Assembly: GCF_900100885.1 (NCBI RefSeq)
Contig: NZ_LT629692.1
Span: forward strand, 2,356,001-2,420,000
DNA: 64,000 nucleotides
From: Microbacterium pygmaeum
Lineage (GTDB): Bacteria > Actinomycetota > Actinomycetes > Actinomycetales > Microbacteriaceae
Reading direction: 5' to 3'
The notes beneath the pieces are model-generated. The model made no database searches, was not told the origin of the DNA, and was given only the letters and a program-made list of their open reading frames with translations. The position numbers were made by a program, and so were the translations under genes. Shown here piece after piece: positions 24,668 to 33,623 of the stretch; the first letter of the stretch is position 1; each line of letters starts with the position of its first letter.

Positions 24668-26868
24668 CCCCTGGTGGGCGAGGGGATGTGCGCCTGCGGG
24701 TCGTGACGCAGCCACAGCACGCCCAGCGGCGGCAGAACCATCGTCGTACGCCCGGAGTCATCCGCGTGGACGACGCCCATGTTGCCCACGCCTGACCCGC
24801 CGTAGGCCTCGGCGTCGCTGTTGAGGATCTCGTGCCAGACTCCCGGCTCGGGAAGGTCGATCGCGAAGTTGTGCACGGGCTCGCCCGAGAAGTTGCAGAT
24901 GACCACCACGGTGTTGCCGTGCCAGTCACGACGCGAGAAGGCGATGACGTTCGGATTCCACGAGGGCGCACCCAGACGCGAGAACGCCGCCCCGTCGGAG
25001 TCGCGCGCCCACAGGGCGGAGTGATCGCGGTAGGTGCGGTTGAGGTTTCCGACGAACTCCTGGAGCTGTGCATGCGAGGGCTGGTCGAGGATCCACCAGT
25101 CCAGGCCGCGGCCTTCGGCCCATTCCGAGAGCTGGCCGAACTCCTGACCCATGAACAGCAGCTGCTTGCCGGGATGGCCCCACATGTAGGCGAGGAAGGC
25201 ACGCATGTTGGCCAGCTTCTGCCAGTGATCACCGGGCATCCTGGTGAACAGGCTGCCTTTGCCGTGCACGACCTCGTCGTGGCTGATCGGAAGGATGAAG
25301 TTCTCGCTGAACGCGTAGACGAACGAGAACGAGAGCTCTCCTTCGTGGTGCGAGCGGTACATCGGGTCACGCGCGATGTACTGCAGCGTGTCGTTCATCC
25401 ATCCCATGTTCCACTTGAACCCGAAGCCCAGACCCGCCTGGCTCGTGGGCGCGGTCACACCGGGGAAGCTCGTCGATTCCTCGGCGATCATCGCGATGCC
25501 GGGGTAGCGCTTGTAGGCGGTCGCGGTGACCTCCTGGAGGAACCGGATCGCCTCCAGGTTCTCCCGCCCGCCGTGGATGTTCGGCAGCCAGTCGCCGGCT
25601 TCCCGGGAATAGTCCAGGTAGAGCATCGAGGCGACCGCATCCACGCGGAGCCCGTCGACGTGGAACTCCTGGTACCAGTAGAGCGCGTTGGCGACCAGGA
25701 AGTTGCGCACCTCGTTGCGGCCGTAATCGAAGATGTACGTGCCCCAGTCGCGGTGCTCACCGCGCCGGGGATCCGGGTGCTCGTAGAGCGGATCGCCGTC
25801 GAAACGGGCCAGGGCGAAGGCATCCTTCGGGAAGTGGCCGGGAACCCAGTCCATGATGACGCCGATGCCGGCCTGGTGGAGGCGGTCGATCAGGTAGCGC
25901 AGATCATCTGGATTGCCGAACCGGCTGGTCGGGGCATAGTAGCCGGTGACCTGATACCCCCATGATCCGCCGAACGGATGCTCCGCGAGGGGGAGGAACT
26001 CGATGTGGGTGAAGGCCTGCGCACCCACGTAGTCGATGAGCTCGTCTGCCGCCTCCCGGTACGACAGTCCCGTGCGCCACGAGCCGAGGTGCACCTCGTA
26101 GATCGACATGGGCTGCGAGACCGGCGTCGACTTGGCGCGCGCCTTCATCCAGGCGTCGTCCGACCACGCGTACGACGATTCCGTCACCACGGATGCGGTC
26201 GCCGGCGGAATCTCCGCGTACCGCGCCATGGGGTCGGCTTTGACGACCCACTGCCCGTGGCGGGAGAGGATCTCGAACTTGTAGATCGCTCCCGCGCCAA
26301 GGCCCGGCACGAACAGCTCCCAGACGCCGGTGCCGCCCATCGAGCGCATCGCGTGACCGGTGCCGTCCCAGCCGTTGAAGTCGCCGACCAGCCGAACCAG
26401 ACGGGCGTTGGGCGCCCAGACGGTGAACGAGGTCCCCAGCACCCCCTGGTGCGTGCGCACATGGGCGCCGAGGACGTTCCACAATTCCTCGTGCCGGCCC
26501 TCGCCGATCAGATGCAGGTCCAGCTCGCCGATGGTCGGGGTGAAGCGATAGGGGTCCTCGGCGACGTAGTCCGCGGCGTCCGGATAGCTCGCCACCAGTT
26601 CGTATCCGGCCGCCTCGCCGGAACGCGTCCCCTCCCAGATGCCCGCGCGCACATGCTCGAGCGGGACGCGGGTGCCGTCGGCGAAGACCGCCGTGACGCT
26701 CTTGGCAAGCGGCCGACGGGCGCGCACGGTCCACTCCACCGCTCCCGACGGGTCGGATCCGGGATGCATGCCGAGCACGGAGTGCGGGTCATGGTGCGAG
26801 CCTGCCGCGACGGCATCCAGCACTTCGTCCGGAACCGGGGCGATTCGTGTGCCGGTCTGGTCTGTCAT
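24664..26868 (-). CDS. glgB: 1,4-alpha-glucan branching enzyme
   Basis: GH13 enzyme that introduces alpha-1,6 branches in glycogen. The ATG at 26868 gives 734 residues. It has an N-terminal CBM48 region (about 15-215, VWAPNARLVRLVGDFNGWDG) and the catalytic barrel, with Asp410 in GLRVDAVASMLYLDYSR and Glu463 in MIAEESTSFPGV. These are at the spacing seen in other GlgB enzymes. Its start overlaps the glgE stop by 4 bp, so the two are coupled. GlgB branches the linear chains made by GlgE. Confidence 0.96.
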   Translation of the reverse strand: MTDQTGTRIAPVPDEVLDAVAAGSHHDPHSVLGMHPGSDPSGAVEWTVRARRPLAKSVTAVFADGTRVPLEHVRAGIWEGTRSGEAAGYELVASYPDAADYVAEDPYRFTPTIGELDLHLIGEGRHEELWNVLGAHVRTHQGVLGTSFTVWAPNARLVRLVGDFNGWDGTGHAMRSMGGTGVWELFVPGLGAGAIYKFEILSRHGQWVVKADPMARYAEIPPATASVVTESSYAWSDDAWMKARAKSTPVSQPMSIYEVHLGSWRTGLSYREAADELIDYVGAQAFTHIEFLPLAEHPFGGSWGYQVTGYYAPTSRFGNPDDLRYLIDRLHQAGIGVIMDWVPGHFPKDAFALARFDGDPLYEHPDPRRGEHRDWGTYIFDYGRNEVRNFLVANALYWYQEFHVDGLRVDAVASMLYLDYSREAGDWLPNIHGGRENLEAIRFLQEVTATAYKRYPGIAMIAEESTSFPGVTAPTSQAGLGFGFKWNMGWMNDTLQYIARDPMYRSHHEGELSFSFVYAFSENFILPISHDEVVHGKGSLFTRMPGDHWQKLANMRAFLAYMWGHPGKQLLFMGQEFGQLSEWAEGRGLDWWILDQPSHAQLQEFVGNLNRTYRDHSALWARDSDGAAFSRLGAPSWNPNVIAFSRRDWHGNTVVVICNFSGEPVHNFAIDLPEPGVWHEILNSDAEAYGGSGVGNMGVVHADDSGRTTMVLPPLGVLWLRHDPQAHIPSPTRG

Positions 26869-29021
26869 GGTGTTTCCTTCACGTGCAGGATGTGGACGGG
26901 TTCGTGGAACGCGTCGAGTCGGACGAAGTTGTGGTCGGCCCACGTCCACTGCTCCCCGGTGATGAGATCCTCCACCTGGTAGGCCTCACCGAGCGGGACG
27001 TTCCACAGGCGCGTGTCGAGGTGCACCATGCTCTGACGGACCGAATGCGGGTCGACGTTCGCGACGACGATGATCGTGTCGGCCACCCCGGTGGGGGACA
27101 GCTCCGCATCGATGCGCTTGGCGAACACGAGGATCGCATCGTCGTCGCTCCACTGCACGTGGAAGTTCCGCAGCTGACGCAATGCCGGGTGTGCGCGGCG
27201 GATCTCGTTCAGGCGCGTCAGGTACGGGGCCAGCGAATCGCCGGCTGCTTCTGAAGCCGTCCAGTCGCGCAGTTTCAGCTCGTACTTCTCGTTGTCGAGG
27301 TTCTCCTCCGAGCCGGGGCGTGCGACGTTCTCGAACAACTCGTAGCCCGCGTACACGCCGTAGGTCGGCGCGCCGGTTGCGGCGATCGCGGCGCGGATCT
27401 TGTATCCCGGCCGACCACCGTACTGGAGGTATTCGGTCAGGATGTCCGGCGTGTTCACGAAAAGGTTCGGCCGCATGAAGTCCGCCGTCTCGGATGACAC
27501 CGACGTCAGGAACTCCTCAAGTTCCTCCTTCGTGTTGCGCCAGGTGAAGTAGCTGTAGCTCTGCTGGAATCCGGCAGCGGCCAGGCCCCGCATGACGGCG
27601 GGGCGTGTGAACGCCTCGGCGAGGAAGATGACATCGGGCTCTTGCGCGTTGACGGTCGAGATCAGCCACTCCCAGAATTCCAGGGGCTTGGTATGCGGGT
27701 TGTCGACGCGGAAGATCTTCACCCCCTGCGCGATCCAGTGGCGGATCACGCGCAGCGCCTCAGCGTAGATGCCCTCCGGGTCGTTGTCGAAGTTGATCGG
27801 GTAGATGTCCTGATACTTCTTCGGCGGGTTCTCCGCGAAGGCGATCGAACCGTCCGGGAGGGTCGTGAACCACTCCGGATGCTCCGTCACCCAGGGATGG
27901 TCGGGCGCAGCCTGCAGTGCGAAATCGAGCGCCACCTCCAGGCCCTCCGCCGCGGCGGCGCGCACGAAGGCACGGAAGTCCGCGAGCGTGCCGAGGTCCG
28001 GATGCACGGCGTCGTGTCCGCCCGCCGCGCCGCCGATCGCCCACGGCGAGCCCGGGTCGCTGGGGCCCGGGTCCAGGGTGTTGTTGCGACCTTTGCGGTT
28101 CGTCGCTCCGATCGGGTGGATCGGAGGCAGATACAGGACGTCGAAGCCCATCGCCGCCACCGCCGGCAGACGCTTGGTGGCGGTTCGGAGCGTCCCGCTC
28201 TTTATCGAACCGTCCTTCTGGAGCTTCGCACCCTCGGACCGCGGGAAGAACTCGTACCAGGCGCCGACACCTGCCCGCTCGCGCTCGACGAGCAGCTGCT
28301 GATCGGGTCCCACGCTGGCCAGGCTCCGCAGCGGTCGGGTCTGGAAGAAGCGTGCCAGCTCGGGATCGCGCACGATCGTCAGGGCGGCCTCGTCGGCGAT
28401 CTGGGGGTCTCGAAGGGCCGCGGCGGCGCCTTCGAGCCGCTTCCGGTCGGGTCCGGGCGTGCCCTTCTCCGCGGCGGCGCGCTCGAAGAGCCGGGCGCCC
28501 ATCTCGCGCATGAGCGGCGCGTCGACCCCCGCCTCGATCTTGAGGTCGGCCGCGTGCTCCCACGTGGCGAATTCGTCGGCGAACGCTTCGAAGCGGAATG
28601 TCCACACACCCTGCTCGAGCGGCACGACGGAGACCTCCCAATGGTCGAAGCCGTCATGGAGTGGATGCAGACGGTGCAGCGACTCGTCGCCCGACGGAGA
28701 CGTGAGGCGCACGTGCACCCCGATCAGGTCGTGCCCCTCACGGAATGCCGTGACGCGGAACGGGACAACTTCGCCGACGACCGCCTTGGGACGGAACGCG
28801 CCGTCCGGAACGGATGGGAACGGCTGCGCCAGCGGGATGCGGCCGGTCCGGGTCGGGTGGGCTCCGGCTGAGGCGGCGATCGGTCGGACCGGGAGGGGCG
28901 CCGCACTGCGCCAGAGCGCGGGCCCGGAGGCATCCGCCTTCGTCTTCACGGTCTTGGCGGATCCGGATTTCTTCGTCGACGCAGGCGACGTGGGCGCGGG
29001 GGGTGTCTTCGGCTCAACCAC
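26865..29021 (-). CDS. glgE: Alpha-1,4-glucan:maltose-1-phosphate maltosyltransferase
   Basis: Transfers maltose from maltose-1-phosphate onto alpha-glucan chains; the GlgE route is typical of actinobacteria. The 718 residues begin with a Lys/Ala/Pro-rich lead of about 50. The GH13_3 barrel shows VLYLPPIHPIGATNRKGRNN, Asp440 in FRVDNPHTKPLEFWEWL and Glu469 in FLAEAFTRP. The DNPHTKP motif separates GlgE from ordinary amylases. Start is GTG 29021, with TAGGTT 6 nt upstream on the minus strand. The enzymes making maltose-1-phosphate (TreS-Pep2 or GlgM) are not in this window. Confidence 0.95.
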   Translation of the reverse strand: MVEPKTPPAPTSPASTKKSGSAKTVKTKADASGPALWRSAAPLPVRPIAASAGAHPTRTGRIPLAQPFPSVPDGAFRPKAVVGEVVPFRVTAFREGHDLIGVHVRLTSPSGDESLHRLHPLHDGFDHWEVSVVPLEQGVWTFRFEAFADEFATWEHAADLKIEAGVDAPLMREMGARLFERAAAEKGTPGPDRKRLEGAAAALRDPQIADEAALTIVRDPELARFFQTRPLRSLASVGPDQQLLVERERAGVGAWYEFFPRSEGAKLQKDGSIKSGTLRTATKRLPAVAAMGFDVLYLPPIHPIGATNRKGRNNTLDPGPSDPGSPWAIGGAAGGHDAVHPDLGTLADFRAFVRAAAAEGLEVALDFALQAAPDHPWVTEHPEWFTTLPDGSIAFAENPPKKYQDIYPINFDNDPEGIYAEALRVIRHWIAQGVKIFRVDNPHTKPLEFWEWLISTVNAQEPDVIFLAEAFTRPAVMRGLAAAGFQQSYSYFTWRNTKEELEEFLTSVSSETADFMRPNLFVNTPDILTEYLQYGGRPGYKIRAAIAATGAPTYGVYAGYELFENVARPGSEENLDNEKYELKLRDWTASEAAGDSLAPYLTRLNEIRRAHPALRQLRNFHVQWSDDDAILVFAKRIDAELSPTGVADTIIVVANVDPHSVRQSMVHLDTRLWNVPLGEAYQVEDLITGEQWTWADHNFVRLDAFHEPVHILHVKETP

Positions 29022-29027
29022 GCTCTG

Positions 29028-29033
29028 AACCTA
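29028..29033 (-). promoter_or_regulatory. glgE: -10 hexamer TAGGTT, leaderless start of glgE
   Basis: On the minus strand TAGGTT ends 6 nt before the GTG at 29021. The glgE-glgB pair may therefore be transcribed independently of glgX upstream. Confidence 0.45.
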
Positions 29034-29103
29034 CCGCTCCCGCGGAACCCGATACAGGCGGTGGCGCGATCGCGGGAAGTGACCTACTCTGCCGCTTCCA
29101 CCT

Positions 29104-31191
29104 CTATCGCACGCCGAACAGCCGCATCGAGGTGCCGGCGAGCGGGACGACCTGGCCCGCATCGAAGACGTCGCCACGCTCACCCGGCCGTTCGTCCTCG
29201 CTCGACCACAGCGAGACGAACTGCGTCGCCGCATCCAAGGCGGGCAGCGTCACATCGACCGGCTGCTCGTTGCCATGGACCATCAGCAGAACGCGGTTGA
29301 CGTCCTCATGCTCCGGCGTCGAGGTGGCCACGTACTGCAGGGTGCGGTTGGCCGGGTTGGTCCAGCGATCGATGGACATCGTCTCGCCGTGCGCGTCGTA
29401 CCACTCCATGACGGAGGCCGAGGGCGTGTGCTCGTCCAGCTTCGCGAAGTGGCTCGGCCGCAGCGCGGGGTTCTCGCGGCGCAGGAAGAGCAGGCGCTGC
29501 ACATGCGCGAACAGGTCTTCCTGCCAAGGCGCATGCTCCCAGGAGAGCCAGGTGAGCGGCGAATCGTGGCAATAGGCGTTGTTGTTGCCGCGCTGCGTGC
29601 GACCGAACTCGTCGCCGGCGGTGAGCATCGGCACTCCCGCCGACAGCAGCAGGGTGCCCAGGATGTTCCGCATCGCCTTTCGGCGCGTCGCGAGGATCCC
29701 CTCGTCGCTGGTCGGGCCCTCGGCGCCGTGATTGAAGGACCGGTTCGTATCCGCCCCGTCGCGGTTCTGCTCTGCGTTGCCCATGTTGTGCTTGACGTCG
29801 TAGGAGACCAGATCGCGCAGGGTGAACCCGTCGTGCGCGGTGACGAAGTTGACGCTCGCCAGCGGCCCGCGCTCGGCGCTGAAGGTGTTGGCGGAGCCGG
29901 CCAGCCGCGTCGCGAACCCGCCGATGCCGACGGGCGGGGCCGACGCGCGCCTGGCGTAGTCGACGTCGCTGAGCCAGAAGTTGCGGACGCGGTCGCGGTA
30001 GCGATCGTTCCACTCCTGCCACCCCGGGCCGAAGTTGCCGGTCTGCCACCCGCCCATGCCGACGTCCCACGGCTCGGCGATCTTCTTCACGTCCGCAAGC
30101 GCCGGATCGTCCACGATCGCACGCAGCAGCGGGTGATCCGGGTCGAAGGTGTGCGCCGCATCGCGACCGAGCGTCGCTGCCAGGTCGAATCGGAAGCCGT
30201 CGATCTGCATCTCCTGCGACCAGTACCGCAGCGAATCCAGCACGAGTCGGGCGGCGGCATCGTGCGCCGTGTTCACCGAGTTGCCGCACCCCGTCACGTC
30301 GATGTAGACCCCGTCGTCCTGCTGCCGGTAGTACGCGCCGTTGTCGATCCCGCGCAGGCTCGTGCGGGGGCCGCCGATGCCCTCTTCGGCCGTGTGGTTG
30401 TAGACGACGTCGAGGATCACCTCCAGCCCAGCCGCGTGCAGCAGCTTCACCATGCCCTTGAACTCGCGCAGGATCGCCTCAGGCCCCTGACGCCTGCTCT
30501 CCTCGGTCGCATAGGGCGCGTGGGGGGTGAAGAAGTTCACCGAGTTGTAGCCCCAGTAGTTCGCCAGACCGTGCTGGAGGAGCCGGGGCTCGCTCGCGAA
30601 GGCATGGATGGGAAGCAGCTGGATGCTGGTGACGCCCAGGCTCAGGAAGTGCTCGATCATCGCCGGATGCGCGAGGCCGGCATACGTCCCGTGCAGTGCC
30701 GGCGGAACCTGCGGGTGCCGTTTGGAGAGGCCTTTGAGGTGTCCCTCGTAGATCACGGTCCGATCCATCCGGATCCCGGGCTTGGCCACACCGCCCCAGT
30801 CGAATGCGTCCTCGACCACCACTGATCGCCAGTCGTCGAACCCGCGGCTGATCAGTCCGCGCGAGTACGGCTCGACCAGCAGCGTGCCGGGGTTGAAGGT
30901 GTTGCGCTCAGCATGGGGTCCGTCGACGCGCACGGCGTATCGGGTGCCGGGACGCAGAAGCGGTGTGCTCACGCTCCACACGCCTCCCGCGACCGGTTCG
31001 AGAGGGAGCGTGTGGGTGATCCAGTCCAGATCGGTGTCGTCGAACACGACCAGCTCGACCGTGGTCGCCTCTCCCGACCACACGCGGAGTGTGCCGCCGT
31101 CGTCGTGCAGTCGGATGCCGAGGTCGTCCAGGTCGCGGCTGAGCAGCCCCGGCGCGGACGCGAGATCGGCGAGGGTCTCGGTCGGAATCAT
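29104..31191 (-). CDS. glgX: Glycogen debranching enzyme GlgX
   Basis: Isoamylase-type GH13 enzyme that removes alpha-1,6-linked side chains left by phosphorylase. The ATG at 31191 gives 695 residues. It has an N-terminal CBM48-type domain (about 15-130), then YEGHLKGLSKRHP, VILDVVYNHTAEE, Asp336 in GFRFDLAATLGRD and Glu373 in KIAEPWDVG. The family-typical FVTAHDGFTLRDLVSY and GDEFGRTQRGNNNAYC follow. It is the second GlgX of the window. Its context with glgE and glgB suggests a role in storage glycogen rather than in the TreXYZ route. Confidence 0.94.
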   Translation of the reverse strand: MIPTETLADLASAPGLLSRDLDDLGIRLHDDGGTLRVWSGEATTVELVVFDDTDLDWITHTLPLEPVAGGVWSVSTPLLRPGTRYAVRVDGPHAERNTFNPGTLLVEPYSRGLISRGFDDWRSVVVEDAFDWGGVAKPGIRMDRTVIYEGHLKGLSKRHPQVPPALHGTYAGLAHPAMIEHFLSLGVTSIQLLPIHAFASEPRLLQHGLANYWGYNSVNFFTPHAPYATEESRRQGPEAILREFKGMVKLLHAAGLEVILDVVYNHTAEEGIGGPRTSLRGIDNGAYYRQQDDGVYIDVTGCGNSVNTAHDAAARLVLDSLRYWSQEMQIDGFRFDLAATLGRDAAHTFDPDHPLLRAIVDDPALADVKKIAEPWDVGMGGWQTGNFGPGWQEWNDRYRDRVRNFWLSDVDYARRASAPPVGIGGFATRLAGSANTFSAERGPLASVNFVTAHDGFTLRDLVSYDVKHNMGNAEQNRDGADTNRSFNHGAEGPTSDEGILATRRKAMRNILGTLLLSAGVPMLTAGDEFGRTQRGNNNAYCHDSPLTWLSWEHAPWQEDLFAHVQRLLFLRRENPALRPSHFAKLDEHTPSASVMEWYDAHGETMSIDRWTNPANRTLQYVATSTPEHEDVNRVLLMVHGNEQPVDVTLPALDAATQFVSLWSSEDERPGERGDVFDAGQVVPLAGTSMRLFGVR

Positions 31192-31198
31192 GCGATCT

Positions 31199-31204
31199 AC
31201 AGTA
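31199..31204 (-). promoter_or_regulatory. glgX: -10 hexamer TACTGT for glgX
   Basis: On the minus strand TACTGT ends 7 nt before the ATG at 31191, supporting that start and leaderless transcription. Confidence 0.4.
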
Positions 31205-31245
31205 GTAAGGCTGGGAGTCGGTACCATCACACGGGAAGGGCGCGA

Positions 31246-32481
31246 GTGGTCATCTACCTCGATCACGCCGCGACGACTCCGCTGCGCGTCGAGGCTCGCG
31301 AAGCGTGGCTGCGGGCCAGCGCGACCTCGGGGAACGCCTCATCCATCCACAGCGCGGGTCAGTCCGCACGTCGGCTGCTCGAGGAATCGCGTGAGCGCCT
31401 CGCCGCCGTCGTGGACTGCGACCCGGTCGAAGTGGTCTTCACCTCAGGGGGTACCGAATCGGTGAACCTCGCGATCACCGGCCTGTACCGCTCCCGACGC
31501 GAGGCCGACGATCGCACCACGATCGTCCTGCCCCGCGCCGAGCACCACGCCACGCTGGACACGGTGGGGTGGCTGGCGGCGCACGAGGGTGCCAGAGTCG
31601 GTTCCGTGGGCGTGGACGCGACGGCGCGCCTGGACCTGGACACCTGGCGCGCGGCGCTGGCGGATCCGGATGCCGCGGTCGCGACGCTCCTGGCCGCGAA
31701 CAATGAAGTTGGCACCGTGCAGCCGGTCCGTGACGCCGCGGCCGCCTCTGCGACCGCTGCAGTGCCGATGCACCTGGACGCTGTGGGCGCGTTCGGTCAC
31801 GTGCCGCTCTCGTTCCGGCGGCTCCGGGAGAGGTCGGGATCCTCGTCGGCGGGCCTGGTCGCGATGAGCATCGCCGCGCACAAGCTCGGCGGGCCGGCCG
31901 GGGTCGGCGCGCTGATCGTCGCGCGGTCGGCGACGATGCAGCCGCTGCTGCACGGCGGGGGTCAGCAGCGCGGGCTGCGCTCCGGAACGCAGGACGCCGC
32001 GGGCGCGGCGGCCTTCGCCGTGGCTGCCGAACTCGCGTTCGACGAACTGAACGCCGAGTCCGCACGACTGGCGGCACTCCGCGGGCGGCTCGAAGCAGGC
32101 GTACGCCGGCTGATCCCCGACGTGCGCGTCTCTGCGGGAGACGCCGAGCGCCTGCCGGGTCACCTGCACCTCATCTTCCCCGGCGCCCAGGGCGACTCGC
32201 TCCTGCTGCTGCTGGACATGGCGGGCATCGCGGTCTCCACGGGCTCGGCCTGCCAGGCGGGCGTTCCCGAACCGTCCCATGTCGTCGCGGCGATGGGGCT
32301 CGGGGACGAGGCGGCGCGAAGCGCGCTGCGCCTCACCCTCGGGGCGACCACGACCGACGAGGACGTCGATGCGGTGCTCCGCGCGCTCCCGGCAGCATAC
32401 GAGCGCGCTCGGACCGCGGGCATGTCTTCGCGCAAGGTCGGTCACCGCCCTCCCAGGCTCGCCCCCGGCATCCGCTCGTAG
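31246..32481 (+). CDS. Cysteine desulfurase (IscS/NifS type)
   Basis: PLP enzyme that takes sulfur from cysteine as a persulfide. The GTG at 31246, with GGGAAGGG upstream, gives 411 residues beginning VVIYLDHAATTP. Visible are FTSGGTESVNLAI (PLP phosphate site), the PLP lysine Lys213 in SIAAHKLGGPAG and the active-site Cys336 in STGSACQAGVPEPS. The downstream gene, 9 bp away, is mnmA, which uses this sulfur for tRNA 2-thiouridine. This desulfurase is therefore probably the dedicated donor, and possibly a general one. IscS or SufS subfamily cannot be settled here. Confidence 0.92.
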   Translation: MVIYLDHAATTPLRVEAREAWLRASATSGNASSIHSAGQSARRLLEESRERLAAVVDCDPVEVVFTSGGTESVNLAITGLYRSRREADDRTTIVLPRAEHHATLDTVGWLAAHEGARVGSVGVDATARLDLDTWRAALADPDAAVATLLAANNEVGTVQPVRDAAAASATAAVPMHLDAVGAFGHVPLSFRRLRERSGSSSAGLVAMSIAAHKLGGPAGVGALIVARSATMQPLLHGGGQQRGLRSGTQDAAGAAAFAVAAELAFDELNAESARLAALRGRLEAGVRRLIPDVRVSAGDAERLPGHLHLIFPGAQGDSLLLLLDMAGIAVSTGSACQAGVPEPSHVVAAMGLGDEAARSALRLTLGATTTDEDVDAVLRALPAAYERARTAGMSSRKVGHRPPRLAPGIRS

Positions 32482-32484
32482 AAT
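32479..32484 (+). promoter_or_regulatory. mnmA: -10 hexamer TAGAAT, possible leaderless start of mnmA
   Basis: TAGAAT spans the stop of the desulfurase gene and ends 6 nt before the mnmA ATG. mnmA may thus have its own leaderless transcript as well as read-through. Confidence 0.45.
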
Positions 32485-32490
32485 CGGATC

Positions 32491-33591
32491 ATGCGTGTTC
32501 TTGCAGCCATGAGCGGGGGAGTGGACTCCGCCGTCGCCGCGGCACGCGCGGTGGATGCCGGGCACGACGTGACGGGCGTGCACCTCGCGCTGTCCCGTGC
32601 CGGCGGCACGCTGCGTGCCGGCAGCCGCGGGTGCTGCACGATCGAGGATGCGATGGACGCCCGGCGCGCGGCGGACCGCCTCGGGATCCCGTTCTACGTC
32701 TGGGACTTCTCCGAGCGTTTCCGCGACGACGTCATCGAGGACTTCATCGCCGAGTACTCCGCCGGCCGCACACCGAACCCGTGTATGCGATGCAACGAGA
32801 AGATCAAGTTCGCGGCGGTCCTGGAGAAGGCACTCGACCTCGGCTTCGATGCGGTCTGCACAGGTCACTACGCGGTCGTGCGGGACGGGGCATCGGGGGG
32901 CCTCGAGCTGCACCGGGCCAGCGATGCGGCGAAGGATCAGTCGTACGTGCTCGGGGTGCTCACCGAGGCCCAGCTCGCGCATACGATGTTCCCGCTCGGG
33001 AACACCCCCACCAAGGCGCTCGTGCGCGCCGAGGCCGAGGCCCGCGGACTCACCGTCGCCCAGAAGCCGGACAGCCACGACATCTGCTTCATCCCGGACG
33101 GCGACACCCGCGGTTGGCTCGCCGATCGAGTGGGCACGCGGACCGGCGAGATCGTGGACCGCGCCGGAGCCGTCGTCGGATCCCACGAGGGTGCGCACGC
33201 GTTCACCGTCGGACAGCGGCGAGGGCTGTCACTGGGTGTTCCCGCTGCCGACGGCAAGCCGCGATTCGTCCTCGAGGTGCGACCGATCACCAACACCGTC
33301 GTGGTCGGCCCGAAGGACGCCCTGGCGATCGCCGAGATCGCCGGATCCCGCTTCACCTGGGCCGGAAGAGCACCGCAGGAGTCCGTCTTCACCTGCCATG
33401 TGCAGATCCGCGCGCACGCGGATCCGGTGCCTGCGCGCGCGGCCGTCTCGTCCGAGATGGTGACCGTCGTGCCGGACGTCGCTCTGGACGGCGTCGCGCC
33501 CGGGCAGACCGCGGTGCTCTACGAGGGGACGCGGGTGCTCGGCCAGTTCACGATCGACACCACCCGCTCCGCGGTGCCCGTTCCCGCCTGA
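32491..33591 (+). CDS. mnmA: tRNA-specific 2-thiouridylase MnmA
   Basis: Thiolates U34 of tRNAs for Lys, Glu and Gln. The 366 residues begin MRVLAAMSGGVDSAV, with the PP-loop motif SGGVDS at 8-13. The catalytic pair is Cys98 (RTPNPCMRC) and Cys199 (SHDICFIPDGD). The C-terminal beta-barrel domain covers about 215-366 (FTVGQRRGLSLG). It sits between the cysteine desulfurase and ligA, the usual actinobacterial order. Confidence 0.96.
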   Translation: MRVLAAMSGGVDSAVAAARAVDAGHDVTGVHLALSRAGGTLRAGSRGCCTIEDAMDARRAADRLGIPFYVWDFSERFRDDVIEDFIAEYSAGRTPNPCMRCNEKIKFAAVLEKALDLGFDAVCTGHYAVVRDGASGGLELHRASDAAKDQSYVLGVLTEAQLAHTMFPLGNTPTKALVRAEAEARGLTVAQKPDSHDICFIPDGDTRGWLADRVGTRTGEIVDRAGAVVGSHEGAHAFTVGQRRGLSLGVPAADGKPRFVLEVRPITNTVVVGPKDALAIAEIAGSRFTWAGRAPQESVFTCHVQIRAHADPVPARAAVSSEMVTVVPDVALDGVAPGQTAVLYEGTRVLGQFTIDTTRSAVPVPA

Positions 33592-33611
33592 CGGCTGTCG
33601 GACCCGGCTTC

Positions 33612-33617
33612 TAGACT
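33612..33617 (+). promoter_or_regulatory. ligA: -10 hexamer TAGACT, leaderless start of ligA
   Basis: TAGACT ends 6 nt before the GTG at 33624. No ribosome site is present in front of ligA. Confidence 0.5.
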
Positions 33618-33623
33618 GACCGG

